A DNA stretch of 64,000 nt from Lepidonotus clava (GCA_936440205.1 OW387133.1:5794001-5858000); one strand, 5' to 3'. Positions 34,011-45,761 are shown, counted from the first letter of the stretch. Notes: generated by a model not told the origin, from the sequence alone. Made by a program: numbers and translations.

Positions 34011-34824
34011 GGAGGCCTCATGGGAGCCGGCCTGTCCCCTATCCCGGCCCCCTGGAGGCCCAAGAGCCGGCCTGAGGGGACTAACGGCCAGCATGTCCCT
34101 CCCTTAACAGCCTGGGAAGCTCCAGGGCCAGCCTACACATCCCCTGCCGGTCTTGGGGGTCCCAGAGCCCACCTATCTGTCCAGGCAGCCTCCCAGAGAC
34201 TTAAAGATCAAAAAGATGATTAAATGTCATGTAAAGCAAATGAAGTTTTTCTTTGTAAAGGAAATTAAAGCCTCAGATATCAAGTAAATGTGCTTAAATG
34301 CACTGTAAATGTCTGTGTGTAAAGGTGCTGATAGGCTCATTTACTAAGTAAAGACAATTAAATGTACCAAAATGGTGTAAGTGTAAAGATGTATAAAACA
34401 CTTAATGTCAAGTAAAGGTATTCAAATGCACTGGAAAGGTGTATACATAAAGGTGACTAAATAAGCTGATGTTCATTAAAGAGACTTATTTTTGCTGAAA
34501 ATATCTATATTTAAATGTCCTTAAAACCCCTGATATAACTTAAATCAAATTAAATCAACTTGGACTCAAACTAAGTAAAGATGGCTAAAAGTCTTTACAA
34601 CATGGAAATAATCACATTTAAGTTTCTTGTAAAGCAGAGACAAAGTGGGCCATTACAAACTTTAAATCAGTACTTAAATCTCATTAAAAGTTGACCTTTA
34701 AGGGTTTTACTTTTACAGGCAAAGATGCAGTAAATGTCATGTAAAGGTGATTAAAGAGGGCCTTTAATCACATTTACGTAGAAAGTAAAGGCCAATTAAA
34801 TGTTATTTTTCATGCCGTGTATAG

Positions 34825-35940
34825 TAACATTGTGCGACGTTAAGATACCGTACACGTCCTGTGACATTGTATACGATATAACAACATTGTGTGACGTCAC
34901 ATTCATGGATAGGTTATTGCTAAGTATTTCCTTTTATCTTATGAACCTTGGTAAAAGAAGCTAAAGGTGTTACCTTATTTGTTTTACCTTAATTGAGTTT
35001 AATAAGAAGTACAATCCATAATTATTGAATATGCTAATAAAACAAAACAGAAATTAATTAACACTTTCAAAACATGTTCCCCAAGCAGTTTATCCTGTCA
35101 GAACATCGGAGATGACAAAACATAGATCTATAGTTATTGTCTCACTGATAAATTTCAAGGTGAACTAAAGGTCATCTCATTCATTATTAAATATTAACGC
35201 CATAGCATATCCACATTTTAGTATCTAGCATAATTGTTTAAACCTAGTGTTGATTTAAAGAAACGCTCAATAGTACATTTTAGAGAAACATTGAATCCAT
35301 CTCTAGATAAGAACTCAGATGGAAAGTCTGCTTTTGCATAGTATCTGAATGTCAGATCTTCTTAAAAACACAATGTATAGATTAGTCTGTTTTCAAATAG
35401 GAAGATTCAAACGAGGTACCTGGACCTTTGAAATAAGTTTTCAGAAGTTGCCCTTTTCAAGCAAGGTCCATTATATTACCCAGCTCCCATACTTCAGTAA
35501 TTTCATGATTATAACATAAGTTAGCATGGTCATATACATGTACTGGCCAAGTCTTAACATTTCACCAAACTATCAATTGAAAGTCCTTTTCAATTTTCAC
35601 ATTAGATAGTGAAGAACAATACATTCAGAATTGGGGTAAACCTTGACGTGATAAAACAAAACTGCACACAACCAAACGGGGAGTAAAACACACTGTGACG
35701 CGGAAAATGGAAGAGCACTATAAAGCGTTTGAGGTTGACTTCATGTGTTAAATTATTCCGTGAGACACCTCCCAAACTAAGGACTTCATGTCCATAGGTT
35801 CAATGATTCACAATTGTATTTTGTTTCCCCGGATCCATCAATGTAAGGAAATCAATGTTTTCTGCGACCTCAATGTTGTAGCATAGGGAAGATATCCTGA
35901 GTAGTTCTGCAGCAAGAGGCAACCGGCAAACGGTCTATGG
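34825..35940. other. Intron DNA, nothing recognised
   Basis: Part of the 8.7-kb GPCR intron. AT-rich, no open frame of note, no inverted repeat that I could find. Confidence 0.4.
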
Positions 35941-35943
35941 GCG

Positions 35944-36385
35944 CTGTGGCCTGTTTCTTACCAAACGTCCGTAGCAACGTGAGTTTATGTTCACTTACAG
36001 AAACTGTGCCGGATATTAAGATATTGCGTAACATTGCGTTCCATAACAAAACTCACCATAAACTCTCGTAAATCCATCCCGAACTCTCATAAGTTCAACC
36101 CAAACTCACTTAAAACCACCAAAACTCCTGTAGGCAATGTTCAAAATCACATAGCTATGGGACTGAAAAGGTGAGCGTAACATGATGAAACAAAAACCTC
36201 ATGTACCAGTATGGAGGTTTGTTATGAAACAGGCCCCTAGAGTTTAAAGCTCCCATAACATTGCATTTCATAACTCATTTAAACTCACCCCCAACTCTCA
36301 TAAGTCCACCCTAAACTCAACCAAGCAATATTGAAACTCACTCAGCTACGATGACGGATGTTTATCATGAAACAGAGCCCTGGTC
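35944..36385. repeat. Two adjacent MITE-like units with GGGGCCTGTTTCATAACAA end
   Basis: The first unit (about 35944-36238) runs from GTGGCCTGTTTCTTACCAAA to TTGTTATGAAACAGGCCCCT. The second, partial unit ends ATCATGAAACAGAGCCCTGG near 36383. Both iterate AAACTCTCATAAGT / AAACTCACTTAAA motifs. Inside the GPCR intron; non-coding. Confidence 0.65.
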
Positions 36386-37068
36386 CTAGAAAGCCTGTAT
36401 AGTAATACGATATACAGGCAGAGATTTCTCTTTTTATGAATATGAATAACTCATAAACAGGAATACATCTACCTAGTAATCACTGCCTGTACATCTCTAA
36501 TTCCCATATGAAGTCCCGATTAATATTGATGGGCCGTGAATAGTAATGCATATAGAACACTTACGCAATTGCACACCAAGCCAAGCCTGCTACTTTGCTT
36601 ATTGAAGCCTTAATTATATATGGATGATATAAGTATACACGTATATCGCATTATTGAGATTTGACAGTTGCCATATGTATAGGAGAGAGATGTGCTACTT
36701 TTTTCATTCGATTGATTGAAACCCAATGCTTATTTAAAGGCACGTTAGGGGAAGTGCGCATGCAATGAGAGATGGTGGAGCGAGGGTTTTAACCTTAATG
36801 GAAGTGCGAACGTGTTGGATTTGATTACAGTCATTGCGAACTAACATTTAATGTGTATTGATAGACAGCATTGCTATATATGGCAGTGCGGGGGGGATTT
36901 AGAAGAAACAGAGGCTTATTTAAGTACAGTACAGTCATGAATTATGTGTTATACTCATCTTTTTAAGACATCTGTTGTGTGTTGCACTGTTTTTAAATAG
37001 GAATAACTGCTGTTACACAGGGCCAATTCAAATTCTGTTAAAAGGAAATCACATAATGAAAACAACAA

Positions 37069-38270
37069 GGGTTTGGTGGGGAAATGTCAAATTCTCCCTG
37101 TAGTGCCAGAATCCAGCATCAATTTTTGGCCACTAATAATATCTTTTCTGGGCTGGGAGTTTCAAATGTCTATGTTCTAGAACCATTTACAAATTAAAAT
37201 CAACCCAGTATAACAGCCACAATTCAACAGCAGGGCTCGTCCCAACAGCGTTAAGTAGTCATTGTGCAATGATGTCCTTGTTGCAAGGGTTTGATTATGT
37301 GATGGGCCACAGTGCCTCGTATCATGAGGCCCACTGTTGGATCTTCTTCTTGGGTAACTTTAGTTCTGTAAACAGTTTTATAAATTAAATATCTACATCT
37401 AAAAATCCTGATCCTTTCGACCCAGAAGGAGCATAAATTATGTTTGGGAGAACTTTGATCCTACATTTTTTGGCACAAGGAGGCATTAAAAAGTATTGTT
37501 CTAAATTCTTGCTAGAGACAGTGATGCAATAGGCCACAGTGGTCCTTCGCATAACCAAACCCAGATATGGGTTTGGCTGTTGTGGTGACAAAAGCCTCAC
37601 AGTTGCACAAATTTGACATCATTTTTCATCTAGTTATGACGATTTCATGTAACTGGAAATTGCAGGAATATTATATCTGTATCTATGTTTATCAAAACCT
37701 TTTACAAAAAAAAAATGGGTTAAGTGGAACTGGCACGATTCAATATTACATACCTCTCGCAACAGCGACATTGCTGTTGCAAGAGCACAAGGACAACTGT
37801 CGCTGTTGGTGCAAACACTCGTAAAAGCGAGACCCGTTATGTGATGGGCCACAATGGTCCGTCGCATAACAGGTCTTGCTGTTGCGAGGGTTGTCCACCA
37901 CAGCGAGACCACTCCCTTTCAAAAATTGAAACAATACAACCTGTCCCTATAAGGACGTCGCTGTTGCGATGGGTCCCGCTGTTGATTTGTGACTGTTTTA
38001 CTGGACTGATTTTAATTATGTAAACGGTTCTGAAAACTAGACATCTAGATCTAAACTTCCTGAAATTTTCAGTCTGGAAAAATTATTAGAAATGGGTGAA
38101 AATTGATGCCGAATTTCGCATATAACAGTGAGACCTTTACCAAACCCTCGCTGTGATTTGCACAACAGCGAGACCCAAATCTAAACCCTCGCTGTGGTCT
38201 CGCTGTTGTGAGGGTTTGGTTGTGTGACGGAGCACAGAGGGGGGTTGTATGGCACATGGTCCACAATCAC
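37069..38270. repeat. Cluster of CAACAGCGAG / CTCGCTGTTG repeat copies
   Basis: At least two copies of the family also seen at 14890-15290. Shared blocks are ATTATGTAAACRGTTCTGAA, GAAAATTGATGCYGRATTT, TTGCGAGGGTTTGG and TATGTGATGGGCCACA. The short motif GCTGTTGCGAGGG recurs in both orientations many times (37776-37905, 38150-38215). Intronic and non-coding. Confidence 0.7.
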
Positions 38271-39192
38271 GAGCCAAGCCTGAAGGACAAGGGTCTCATG
38301 CTGCACAGCACTTCCCCACCTTGGCAGGCTGAGAACCGCCATGTCTGGCGTTGATTGGTGTTGCCGGCTTAATTATTTTCAACCATGACAATCAGTGCTG
38401 CCAATACTCATTAAGCACTGTGGTCTGAAAGGGTTAACAATATGGGTCAACCATCTTCACACAGAAGACAAGAAGCTGGATTCCAGCTGTGCCAATTATT
38501 AACTTTATAATGCAGTTATAAATGATAAAAGTTAGTGTATACAATATAAAGACAGTCCGTTCATAACTGCAGCCAATTATGGGATTATTGACCATTGCAT
38601 ACTCTACAGGGAATTTTTAAAAAGTTCAAAACAAGCGGGGTAAAAATGTATGTGAATTCAATTTAACCAGTGCTATGTAATATGAATTTCACATATCAAG
38701 ATATGAAAATATTTCCTGTAATGTTTATGGTTATAGCACTGTATATGTATGTTACTATTACTTTGTATTGTCCAAAAGACCCGGATAATGATTATTCTAA
38801 AAAATAGTGGACAGATGCATGATTTTTTAAAGGGGAGGTTTCACATTATAGGCTGGGTACTTAAACCCCAAGCATCTGCCCCTGCAGCTGAATAGAAAAG
38901 TTCCTACGTAAGTTGTAAGCTATAGTACACACAGTTATCAACACCCCCCCCCCCTTGCCACTATATTAGATTTTAATTTAAGGGCATTCAATGTGAAAGT
39001 AGACTGATTTGCGATGTCAAATAAGGCAAACAAGTCCAAATCAAATTTCAATGAACGATACTCGCATGCCGAATGGAAAAGAAAAGAATCATCCTGTTCC
39101 CCAATATTTGCCCGCTATTTGCCCATAGTTCACAGCCATTAAGGTTCTCACGTTCAGCCATTTTTTCTGATTTCTCTGTTTTACGGGCTCTC

Positions 39193-39870
39193 AGCTGTTG
39201 GCGCTGCCGGCAATCACAGATTGATGTTTGTCGGTGATTAAACTCTGTCTCGAGTTGGGAAACATCTATGTGCTGAGGGCAAATTTAAAACTCAACACCG
39301 TTTAGATTGGCCATAGACATCTGGCACAGAAAATTAGGATTTAGATTGACAGCGTATTACCACCTTTTTCAAATCTATGAGTATTGGTATGAGCAAGATC
39401 ACACAAAATGCAACACATAGATCATGTAAATGTCTTCTGGGCTTTATAAACAATTACAGGGATGTCTCAGTACACACTGTAAAGAATTGATGGTTTATTT
39501 GGAGCTCTTACCATGCCCAGTGGCCTACATGGGCAATTAAATATGCCCTTTAATGACCAGCGTGACTGGAATAATATAGGATTTTTCACCAACTGGGGTC
39601 AGCAATCGCAGAGTGATGTTTGCCAGTGATCAGACCTCGTGAGTTCTGAAACATTTATGTCCTGGAGGAGAATGTGAAAATTAATACCATTTTTATTGGC
39701 TGTATATATTGGATGAAGAAAGTGAGATTTAATTTAATGAAATGAAATCTCGGTTATACTGTTTGTGGGATTATGTGGGATTAATATACAATTGCAGTGA
39801 TGCATCTGATGTTTTATTCAATGCTCTTACGCTGCCGAATGGCTCCTATTGCCACGTGTACATGCATTAT
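39193..39870. repeat. Intronic tandem duplication (~400 bp)
   Basis: 39193-39540 and 39595-39870 share GGCAATCACAGATTGATGTT / CAGCAATCGCAGAGTGATGTT-type starts. They also share GGAAACATCTATGTGCTG / TGAAACATTTATGTCCTG, an ACAATTACAGGGATG / ACAATTGCAGTGATG block and GCTCTTACCATGCC / GCTCTTACGCTGCC. Moderately diverged. I see no reading frame. Confidence 0.65.
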
Positions 39871-40101
39871 ATTTATCTATTTGGGTAGAGTAACTACAGT
39901 ATAGTTATGCTAGATATCCTATACATTAGTTGTTTATCCATTTTCCCAGATTGCCCTCCATAAGTAAAGTAATGATAGTTATTCTATAACTCAATTGTTT
40001 TTAATTTTTTCTAGGGGGCTCACAAATCTTAATTATATATGATACTTATTCTACATTATATATAATATTCTAATTATATCTATTCCATTTTATTTCTGCA
40101 G

Positions 40102-40917
40102 GTTGCCCGGATGATCATTGTGGTGGCGGTGGCGTTCATCGTAGCGTGGAGCCCGTTTTACCTGGTCACCTTCATCAGCCAAGTTCAGACCATGTCGTTC
40201 CTCCGAAAGTCAAACTACATCTTTGTTATGTTGGCAGTTCACCTTGTGGGCTTCATAAACAGCTGCATCAATCCCTTCATCTACAACTTCATGTCTGATA
40301 AATTCCGGAAAAGCTTCGCGCAGATCATGCTTTCCATGTGCTGCCTCTGCGTGCATGTGCCGTTTCTCCGGAAGTGCTTCGCAGTACGCACACATACGTT
40401 CAGGCATCGGGGTAGTGAATATGATCAGGATTATTCAGTTGGGGAGTTCAGTAGAACAGCAGCCACTCAGCATAGTCCTTTGGAGAGCGAGACAAGGTTT
40501 AGCTCTGGACGATGTCGGTTTAATTCGTCCGGGACACCGAACTCAAACATCATTCGCTTATCATCACTGAACAGCCATGGTCGGGCGATTCGTGGATCAA
40601 CGTCGTCCCCTGAACACAAAAGACCATTGCCAGCAATACGAATGGACAGTCGGTTGTCTAACGGAACTGTCATGGGAGGGGGATCACACGACAACAGTGG
40701 CTCCCCTAGGAAAACAGGACAGTGGGGTCATTCTGGGGGAACAGAGCCAGTCTTAAGGAGGGACCCACACACCAACTCCTCCCCCTGCCCCCATCCTGAG
40801 AGAACTTTACTGACTGAGACTTGTGTGGATCAAAACCAGCAGGACCTGGACCTTGACACTGACTTGTATGACCAGCCAACCTCTAACCTCTTGAGGAATA
40901 GCCAAGATAAAATTTAG
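40102..40917 (+). CDS. GPCR last exon: TM6, TM7, helix 8, long C-tail
   Basis: Acceptor TTATTTCTGCAG precedes 40102, phase 0, joining RR to VARMIIVVAVAFIVAWSPFY (TM6; the usual CWxP is AWSP here). TM7 ends NSCINPFIYNF (NPxxY), followed by MSDKFRKSF as helix 8 and a Cys-rich stretch (CCLCVHVPFLRKC) suited to palmitoylation. The remaining ~150 residues are a Ser/Thr/Pro-rich cytoplasmic tail, likely for arrestin and kinase contact. The stop is at 40915-40917, and an AATAAA-like signal lies near 41350. With the exons at 29966 and 31175 this gives the C-terminal two thirds of a peptide GPCR. Trissin-, TRH- and orexin-type receptors share the TM7 pattern; I cannot choose between them. Confidence 0.92.
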   Translation, partial: VARMIIVVAVAFIVAWSPFYLVTFISQVQTMSFLRKSNYIFVMLAVHLVGFINSCINPFIYNFMSDKFRKSFAQIMLSMCCLCVHVPFLRKCFAVRTHTFRHRGSEYDQDYSVGEFSRTAATQHSPLESETRFSSGRCRFNSSGTPNSNIIRLSSLNSHGRAIRGSTSSPEHKRPLPAIRMDSRLSNGTVMGGGSHDNSGSPRKTGQWGHSGGTEPVLRRDPHTNSSPCPHPERTLLTETCVDQNQQDLDLDTDLYDQPTSNLLRNSQDKI

Positions 40918-41540
40918 AATGTCTACTTTGATGTGCTTTGACTAATGTAAAAGGTGGGTGTCTCAATACAAATGTTGAAAGAAGATGACATTGCTACATG
41001 TGCATATTATTCAGGAAGGCATTAGGGCCTATATTAACTTGCAGATAATAATAGCTTTTCTATACATACTCATAATTTATTAATCTAAATGGTCTTATGT
41101 GGGTTGGACATGATATCAGCAATTTTATGTTATGAATGTTATGGTTTATGTGAACCATTATTTTCAGGTTGGCTTTCATGGTTCTATATGACTGTAACAA
41201 TAAGAGTTTATATGACAGCGTCAGACATGATTTTAGACATTTGAAATTGTATAAACGTACGTGTTGGCTATCAACAAGCATGCGGACCCCTAAATTCGCA
41301 ACAGGAAATTTATTCAGAAAACGCACAAATTAGCTACTTTTTATTACTATAATAAAAAGTAATAATTTAAAAACGTGCATTTTAGGCCCATACCCTAAAC
41401 CCCTAGCTCTGCTTTTCCAATGTTGATAACCAATTTCTGACCTTATTCCATTGTCTAACATATAAGGGTAGAGTTCTGTTTATTCCTCAAGCTCCATTCA
41501 CCCTGGCTATCGTATGTCTCTGCAATCTTCGAACATTGGG

Positions 41541-41821
41541 ACTATAGATGTTGTGTAGATGACGTCATATCTCCGAAAATAGGCAGGCCGCCATATTGGT
41601 GATCAATCTAAAATTATGGACTTTATTCATTCTAAAAGATTGAGAAAACATATTTTAGAAAGAATTACTTTACGTTAACTTTTTAATCATGATAATATTT
41701 TATAATTTTGGCTATTTACATTTGATAAATTCATGTTATTATTATAGCCACGTGGTATTGGAAACCACGTGGTGATCACCAAAATCTGGTCATGTGACCA
41801 CATCTGCAGAAGGTCTATAGT
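41541..41821. mobile_element. MITE-like element, TIR ACTATAGACCTTCTGCAGATG (copy 2)
   Basis: Left end ACTATAGATGTTGTGTAGAT; right end CATCTGCAGAAGGTCTATAG. Shares ATATTGGTGATCAATCT, a CCACGTG pair and TCATGTGACCACA with 28033-28313. Confidence 0.75.
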
Positions 41822-41828
41822 ATTATCA

Positions 41829-42160
41829 TCGCCCTTTGCAACCTGGTCCCTTGCAAATTTATTCAACATGTTGAATAATTTAAGAGAAAGTGTGCAATCC
41901 AGGATGAAATTGCTTGCGAAAATGATCGCACGGGAGTTTCCTTCCCAGTATAGCCCCACTCGCCGTGGTGAAAGTGGTTTTTCGTAGACCTCTGCGATCT
42001 TAGAACGTTGGAAACGTTGGATGATCGTAGTCCTCTGCGACGTGGTGCTCTGCGAAATTATTCAACTTGTTTAATATTTTCGTAGAGAACCTCTGCGATT
42101 TAGGTGGAGATATGTTGCGAAAATGATCGTAAGGGACCTCATTTCTCAGTGTGAATGCTA
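41829..42160. repeat. Paired CTCTGCGA motif repeat (MITE-like)
   Basis: Two halves (about 41829-41960 and 41980-42160) share TTATTCAACWTGTTKAATA, TTGCGAAAATGATCG and CTCTGCGA / TTTGCAACC motifs. CCCCACTCGC near 41955 and CTTAAGTGGGGCTTA near 42170 look like inverted ends. Non-coding. Confidence 0.5.
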
Positions 42161-42179
42161 TACGATACTGCTTAAGTGG

Positions 42180-43080
42180 GGCTTATGATTGCTATGTGTT
42201 CAATTTTGCTATCTTGCGACCATTTTCTCTCTCGCCCCATGAGATTATTATCACATGCATGAGACAAAAATTCGCAGCTTCCTGCAATAGAACCCTAGGC
42301 CAGGGCAAACGGGGCTTAAAAGGAGCCAAAACCAATATAATTGACCAAATTTTCAAAACTGAGATAAGTATAGAAATATGTTAGATGAGTCCAGTTAAGG
42401 TCAGTGGTAAAGTATTAGCTGTGAAAACTAGCTCAAACTGAAGTAGAATGCCACAAGCAATGGTAATATTTGCATTTGTTTGTAAACAAACCCTATTGTT
42501 GCGGATCCACATTAATTGATTTGAGCAAGAAAAACATATTTTTAATGATGTTTTACCATATTTCATGGTTTAGATTTTAACAAAGGCCATGAATAGGCTC
42601 AAGGAATGGATTTCCATGATTATTTGAGTATGGAAAATTTCATTGATTTTATTGGTTTTGGCTCCCTTTAATGAGTGGTTCATCCAGTTTGAATCGCACA
42701 TGAAAACTTTGGTTGTAGGTCAAGACAATTGTTTTACTGCAGCATGTAAATATGTATGTCCCACATTACTGAATGACTGTTGTACATAAATCTAAATCTA
42801 TGTAACTATGGGGATGTTTCCTGCAAAGTGAGAGAACCTTGTGATTATATGGGTGAAAAAAGTCATAATCACAGGTGAATTCATACAATTATGTCCAGCT
42901 AATAGAAGAGCGCTGACATGTTTATTGGGATTTGTCCAAATTTGCTGCATCAGTGAGAATCCTGCTATAACTTGACGATGACACTTTTACGTAAGACAAA
43001 TCCCTAAAGGATGACAATTTGTTTTGAGTTGTAGTACTTTTTTGTGTTTGTACAATTCTTGAAGTGTAATTATTGTAATT
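42180..43080. other. No gene recognised
   Basis: AT-rich anonymous DNA; short frames on both strands have no domain. Confidence 0.35.
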
Positions 43081-43082
43081 AT

Positions 43083-43500
43083 CAGTGGAAGATCCAGGGG
43101 GGTCAAGGGGGTCCTGACCCCACCTCTGTTTTCTTATGCTGCACACCTGCACTAGGATTTATGAATTTATTACTTAAGGCCATATTCCACATACCGAAAT
43201 TAAGTGCATTGCCGATTTGACGCCGATACAATTTCGGCAATGCCGATATATTATTGGCGGCACTGCCGATAAAATTTATGAACATGTTGGTAAATCTTTC
43301 CTGTCAATTTTGTGCTTGCTGCCGATTTGATAATTAAAATCGGCAGGGCCTTATTTTACCGAAATTGAAGGTCGGCGATTTGGAACGTTGTCAATTTCGG
43401 CAGCGCGCACTTTCAGTATGTGGAATATGGCCTTTAACCTATAATTATGCTGGTTCCAAACCCCCTCCCCTCTTACCAACATCCTGGATCTGCCCCTGTT
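43083..43500. mobile_element. hAT-like MITE interrupted by another MITE
   Basis: Outer ends are CAGTGGAAGATCCAGGGGGG and CATCCTGGATCTGCCCCTG, the same family ends seen at 13351 and 18061. Within it, at 43174-43437, sits a second inverted-repeat element with TTAA at both borders. The outer ACCCCACCTCTGTTTTCTTA side and AAACCCCCTCCCCTCTTACC side rejoin across it. The outer element is therefore older. Confidence 0.7.
43174..43437. mobile_element. Nested TTAA MITE, TIR AAGGCCATATTCCACATA
   Basis: TTAAGGCCATATTCCACATA at the left and TATGTGGAATATGGCCTTTAA at the right. The interior repeats CCGAAATT / AATTTCGG and GCCGAT / ATCGGC in both orientations. Central AACATGTTGG. No ORF. Confidence 0.85.
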
Positions 43501-43511
43501 TATAATGTAGC

Positions 43512-43969
43512 TAAAGGCCATATTCCACTATAGGCCAGTCAGGAGTTGACTTTTGCGCATGCGTGTTTGCTTCCCGCCAAAGCTGTCGGGGGTCAAGCGC
43601 TATCAACCAGCCAATGAGGAGAGTCCCTTTGTACCACGTGACACAATATGGCAGCCCCCAGTGCGAAACTCCCTACAGGCTTATGCAGTATTTGCTTGCG
43701 GTACCATGAAAAGATGCAAGCATACTGCCGCAAACTGCAAACTTGATGCGGTAGGTTACTGCAAGGTGGATATATAGGTGAATGCAAGACTTGCTTGCAG
43801 TTCTTGCTTGTGGTACTTGCTTGCAGTACTTGCTATTTTATATCGATTTTCTATGGATTGTTTGCAGTTTGGGATATCAACATGTTGGTATTAAAACCAC
43901 AAATTGCTTGTGGTACCTAAAAAAAGCAACCACAAATGCTACCTACCACAAAGTGGAATATAGCCTTAA
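43512..43969. mobile_element. MITE-like element, TIR AAAGGCCATATTCCACTA
   Basis: The left end CTAAAGGCCATATTCCACTA pairs with the right end AAAGTGGAATATAGCCTTAA. The interior iterates CTTGCTTGCGGTA / TACCACAAG motifs and holds ATCAACATGTTGGTATT, as at 22115. Only 75 bp separates it from the nested element to its left, which has the same terminal 15 bases but a different interior motif. Confidence 0.8.
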
Positions 43970-44225
43970 AGGTGGTGTAAATCTACGATTTGCTGCTGGA
44001 ATGCAGTCTTTGATGTATTTAATGCAGCTTGTGCGATTGGGGCCTTCCTAGAATTTTACCAATTATTGGTACAAACGTGTTTACGTTCCCTACAATTTCA
44101 AATTGGCCTCAATTTTTACACAAAGGAAAACCCCTCTCCTCCTGTCATCAGTTAAGAGACTTTGAGAGGATTTTGACATTGCTATCATTGCTATATAATC
44201 TCATATACTTAACTGCATTTCATTT

Positions 44226-44344
44226 AGGGGCCTTCCATTGAGTATGTTCACATCAAGGGGGAAAAAGGGGTCCGAACTTTGCCCAAGGTGGTGCGGGGGT
44301 CCGACATTTTTGAAAATGTGTGTCCGTACTAAATGGAAGGCCCC
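44226..44344. mobile_element. MITE-like element, TIR GGGGCCTTCCATT (copy 2)
   Basis: AGGGGCCTTCCATTGAGTAT at the left and GTACTAAATGGAAGGCCCC at the right; second copy of 15895-16059. Contains TTTTTGAAAATGTGTG and GGGGGTCCGACA blocks. Non-coding. Confidence 0.8.
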
Positions 44345-44393
44345 CTCAAATTTGTATTTTCAGACTATTTCTTAACATGAAAGGGCTCATCCA

Positions 44394-44593
44394 TTAAAGC
44401 CCCGTACCCACTAGGCAACTGGCCGTCGTCGGCGCCGACGTAAAATTATTAAACATGTTTAATATGGATCGGCGTAATCGTCGCTGACCGTCGGCGCCGA
44501 CGCCTACATCGTCGCCAATTATGTGTGGGTATGGGTCTTCCAAGTGATCGGCGCCGATTCTCCTCAAAATCGCCTAGTGGGTATGGCGCTTAA
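44394..44593. mobile_element. TTAA MITE, TIR AAGCCCCGTACCCACTAGGC
   Basis: TTAA at both ends. Terminal repeats TAAAGCCCCGTACCCACTAG and CTAGTGGGTATGGCGCTTAA. The interior repeats GTCGGCGCCGACG several times, with AACATGTTTAATAT near the centre. Full-length relative of 4204-4424, with a different interior motif. Confidence 0.85.
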
Positions 44594-45761
44594 GTATGTA
44601 TACATAAAGGGTGGGTGTGGGGTTAAGGGATTCAGTGAATTGCAAATGCGTTTATATTCTAAAGAAGGGCGAGGTGGAGGTCTTGGCATTAATTAATGGA
44701 CTGCCCTAAACAGAAGAGACGTTAGTAGTGTTCATTTTGTAAAATCCATAAGAACTGTTTTAGTTCTCATATTAATTTTTGTACCCAAACTGAAAAATAA
44801 GGGTTGGGGCATTTCTACAGGAGATATGATATCCTTTCAATGGTAGAATTTAATCTTGCTTCAAGGTTGTCATTAGTTCTGATAATGGATTCATGGAATT
44901 GTGGGATTAGGTTGCAACTTCCGGTCACGTGACTGGGGTTTCTACCCCCAGCGCAGAGACATGTTCAAATTTTGGCCGAAGATTTTTTTTCCACAAAGTT
45001 ATAAGTATAGGTTTTTATGGGAAAGGGAGCATTAAAGGAAATGATATCCCCCCACCCAACTGTGTATTTCATCACCTGCTGGACGGGAAACATGTAATTA
45101 TTCCAAGATGGCTTCAGTTGTTCAAGAAATATTATCTGATAATCAGTTGATTATTGGGCCAATAATTATTGTAGTATATATGATAACATATGTATCTCTA
45201 TTGCTGTTGTTGCCAGATTTGATTCAATTATAATAAAGTATTTACTCAAACCAGTTTTCTCTTTAACTCTGTACATAAGAGGCTACTTTCCCAAATATCA
45301 AATATCATATTAAACAAATGTTACCAGGTATGGGTACAGGGGGGAGGGGGCATGGGGCATGAACTGAGGGGGATCCAATGATACTTGGAGAATTAAAGTT
45401 CATGCGTTTCTGTTCATTTAGAATAACAGGGTAATTTTACTGTAGTATAGATACCCAACATAGCTAAATATTTTCTATATTTTACAGTATAATTTTTCTC
45501 ACCAACAGTGAATATCCCATTCTTTTTGGTTCAAATATTTGCCCTCATGTAAATTTTAGATGTTTCAGAGGTTCCGTTGGAATTCCAATGGTAGTTCTTT
45601 TCGCAGCAAAAGAGACCTGATATTTCCCATTGAAATCAATTGTGAAGATAAATAACTCTTATCACAAACATTGAAAATATTTTACATTGCTTCTATAGAT
45701 TCCTCTATATAGAAGCTACATTGCTTCCAAATTTGCAGCAGATTGAAATGGTAATTAGAAC

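Larger units (their letters stand above)
31682..34819. mobile_element. 3.1-kb TA-flanked inverted-repeat element with minisatellite cargo
   Basis: Left end TA|CACTGCATGAAATTTGACC; right end AATGTTATTTTTCATGCCGTG|TA. The ends are inverted repeats (CACNGCATGAAA) with TA on both sides, as for Tc1/mariner-type insertion. Both arms are full of AGTAAA / TTTACT motifs. The centre holds GC-rich minisatellites at about 32066-32330 and 32877-34010. No transposase is present. It lies wholly inside the large GPCR intron. Confidence 0.65.

Noticed and set aside
32803-34107. Long Pro/Gly/Arg-rich frames (up to ~420 codons) on both strands
   Set aside because: They are produced by the stop-free 40-bp minisatellite. 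All frames are open and the peptide repeats every 40 residues regardless of strand.
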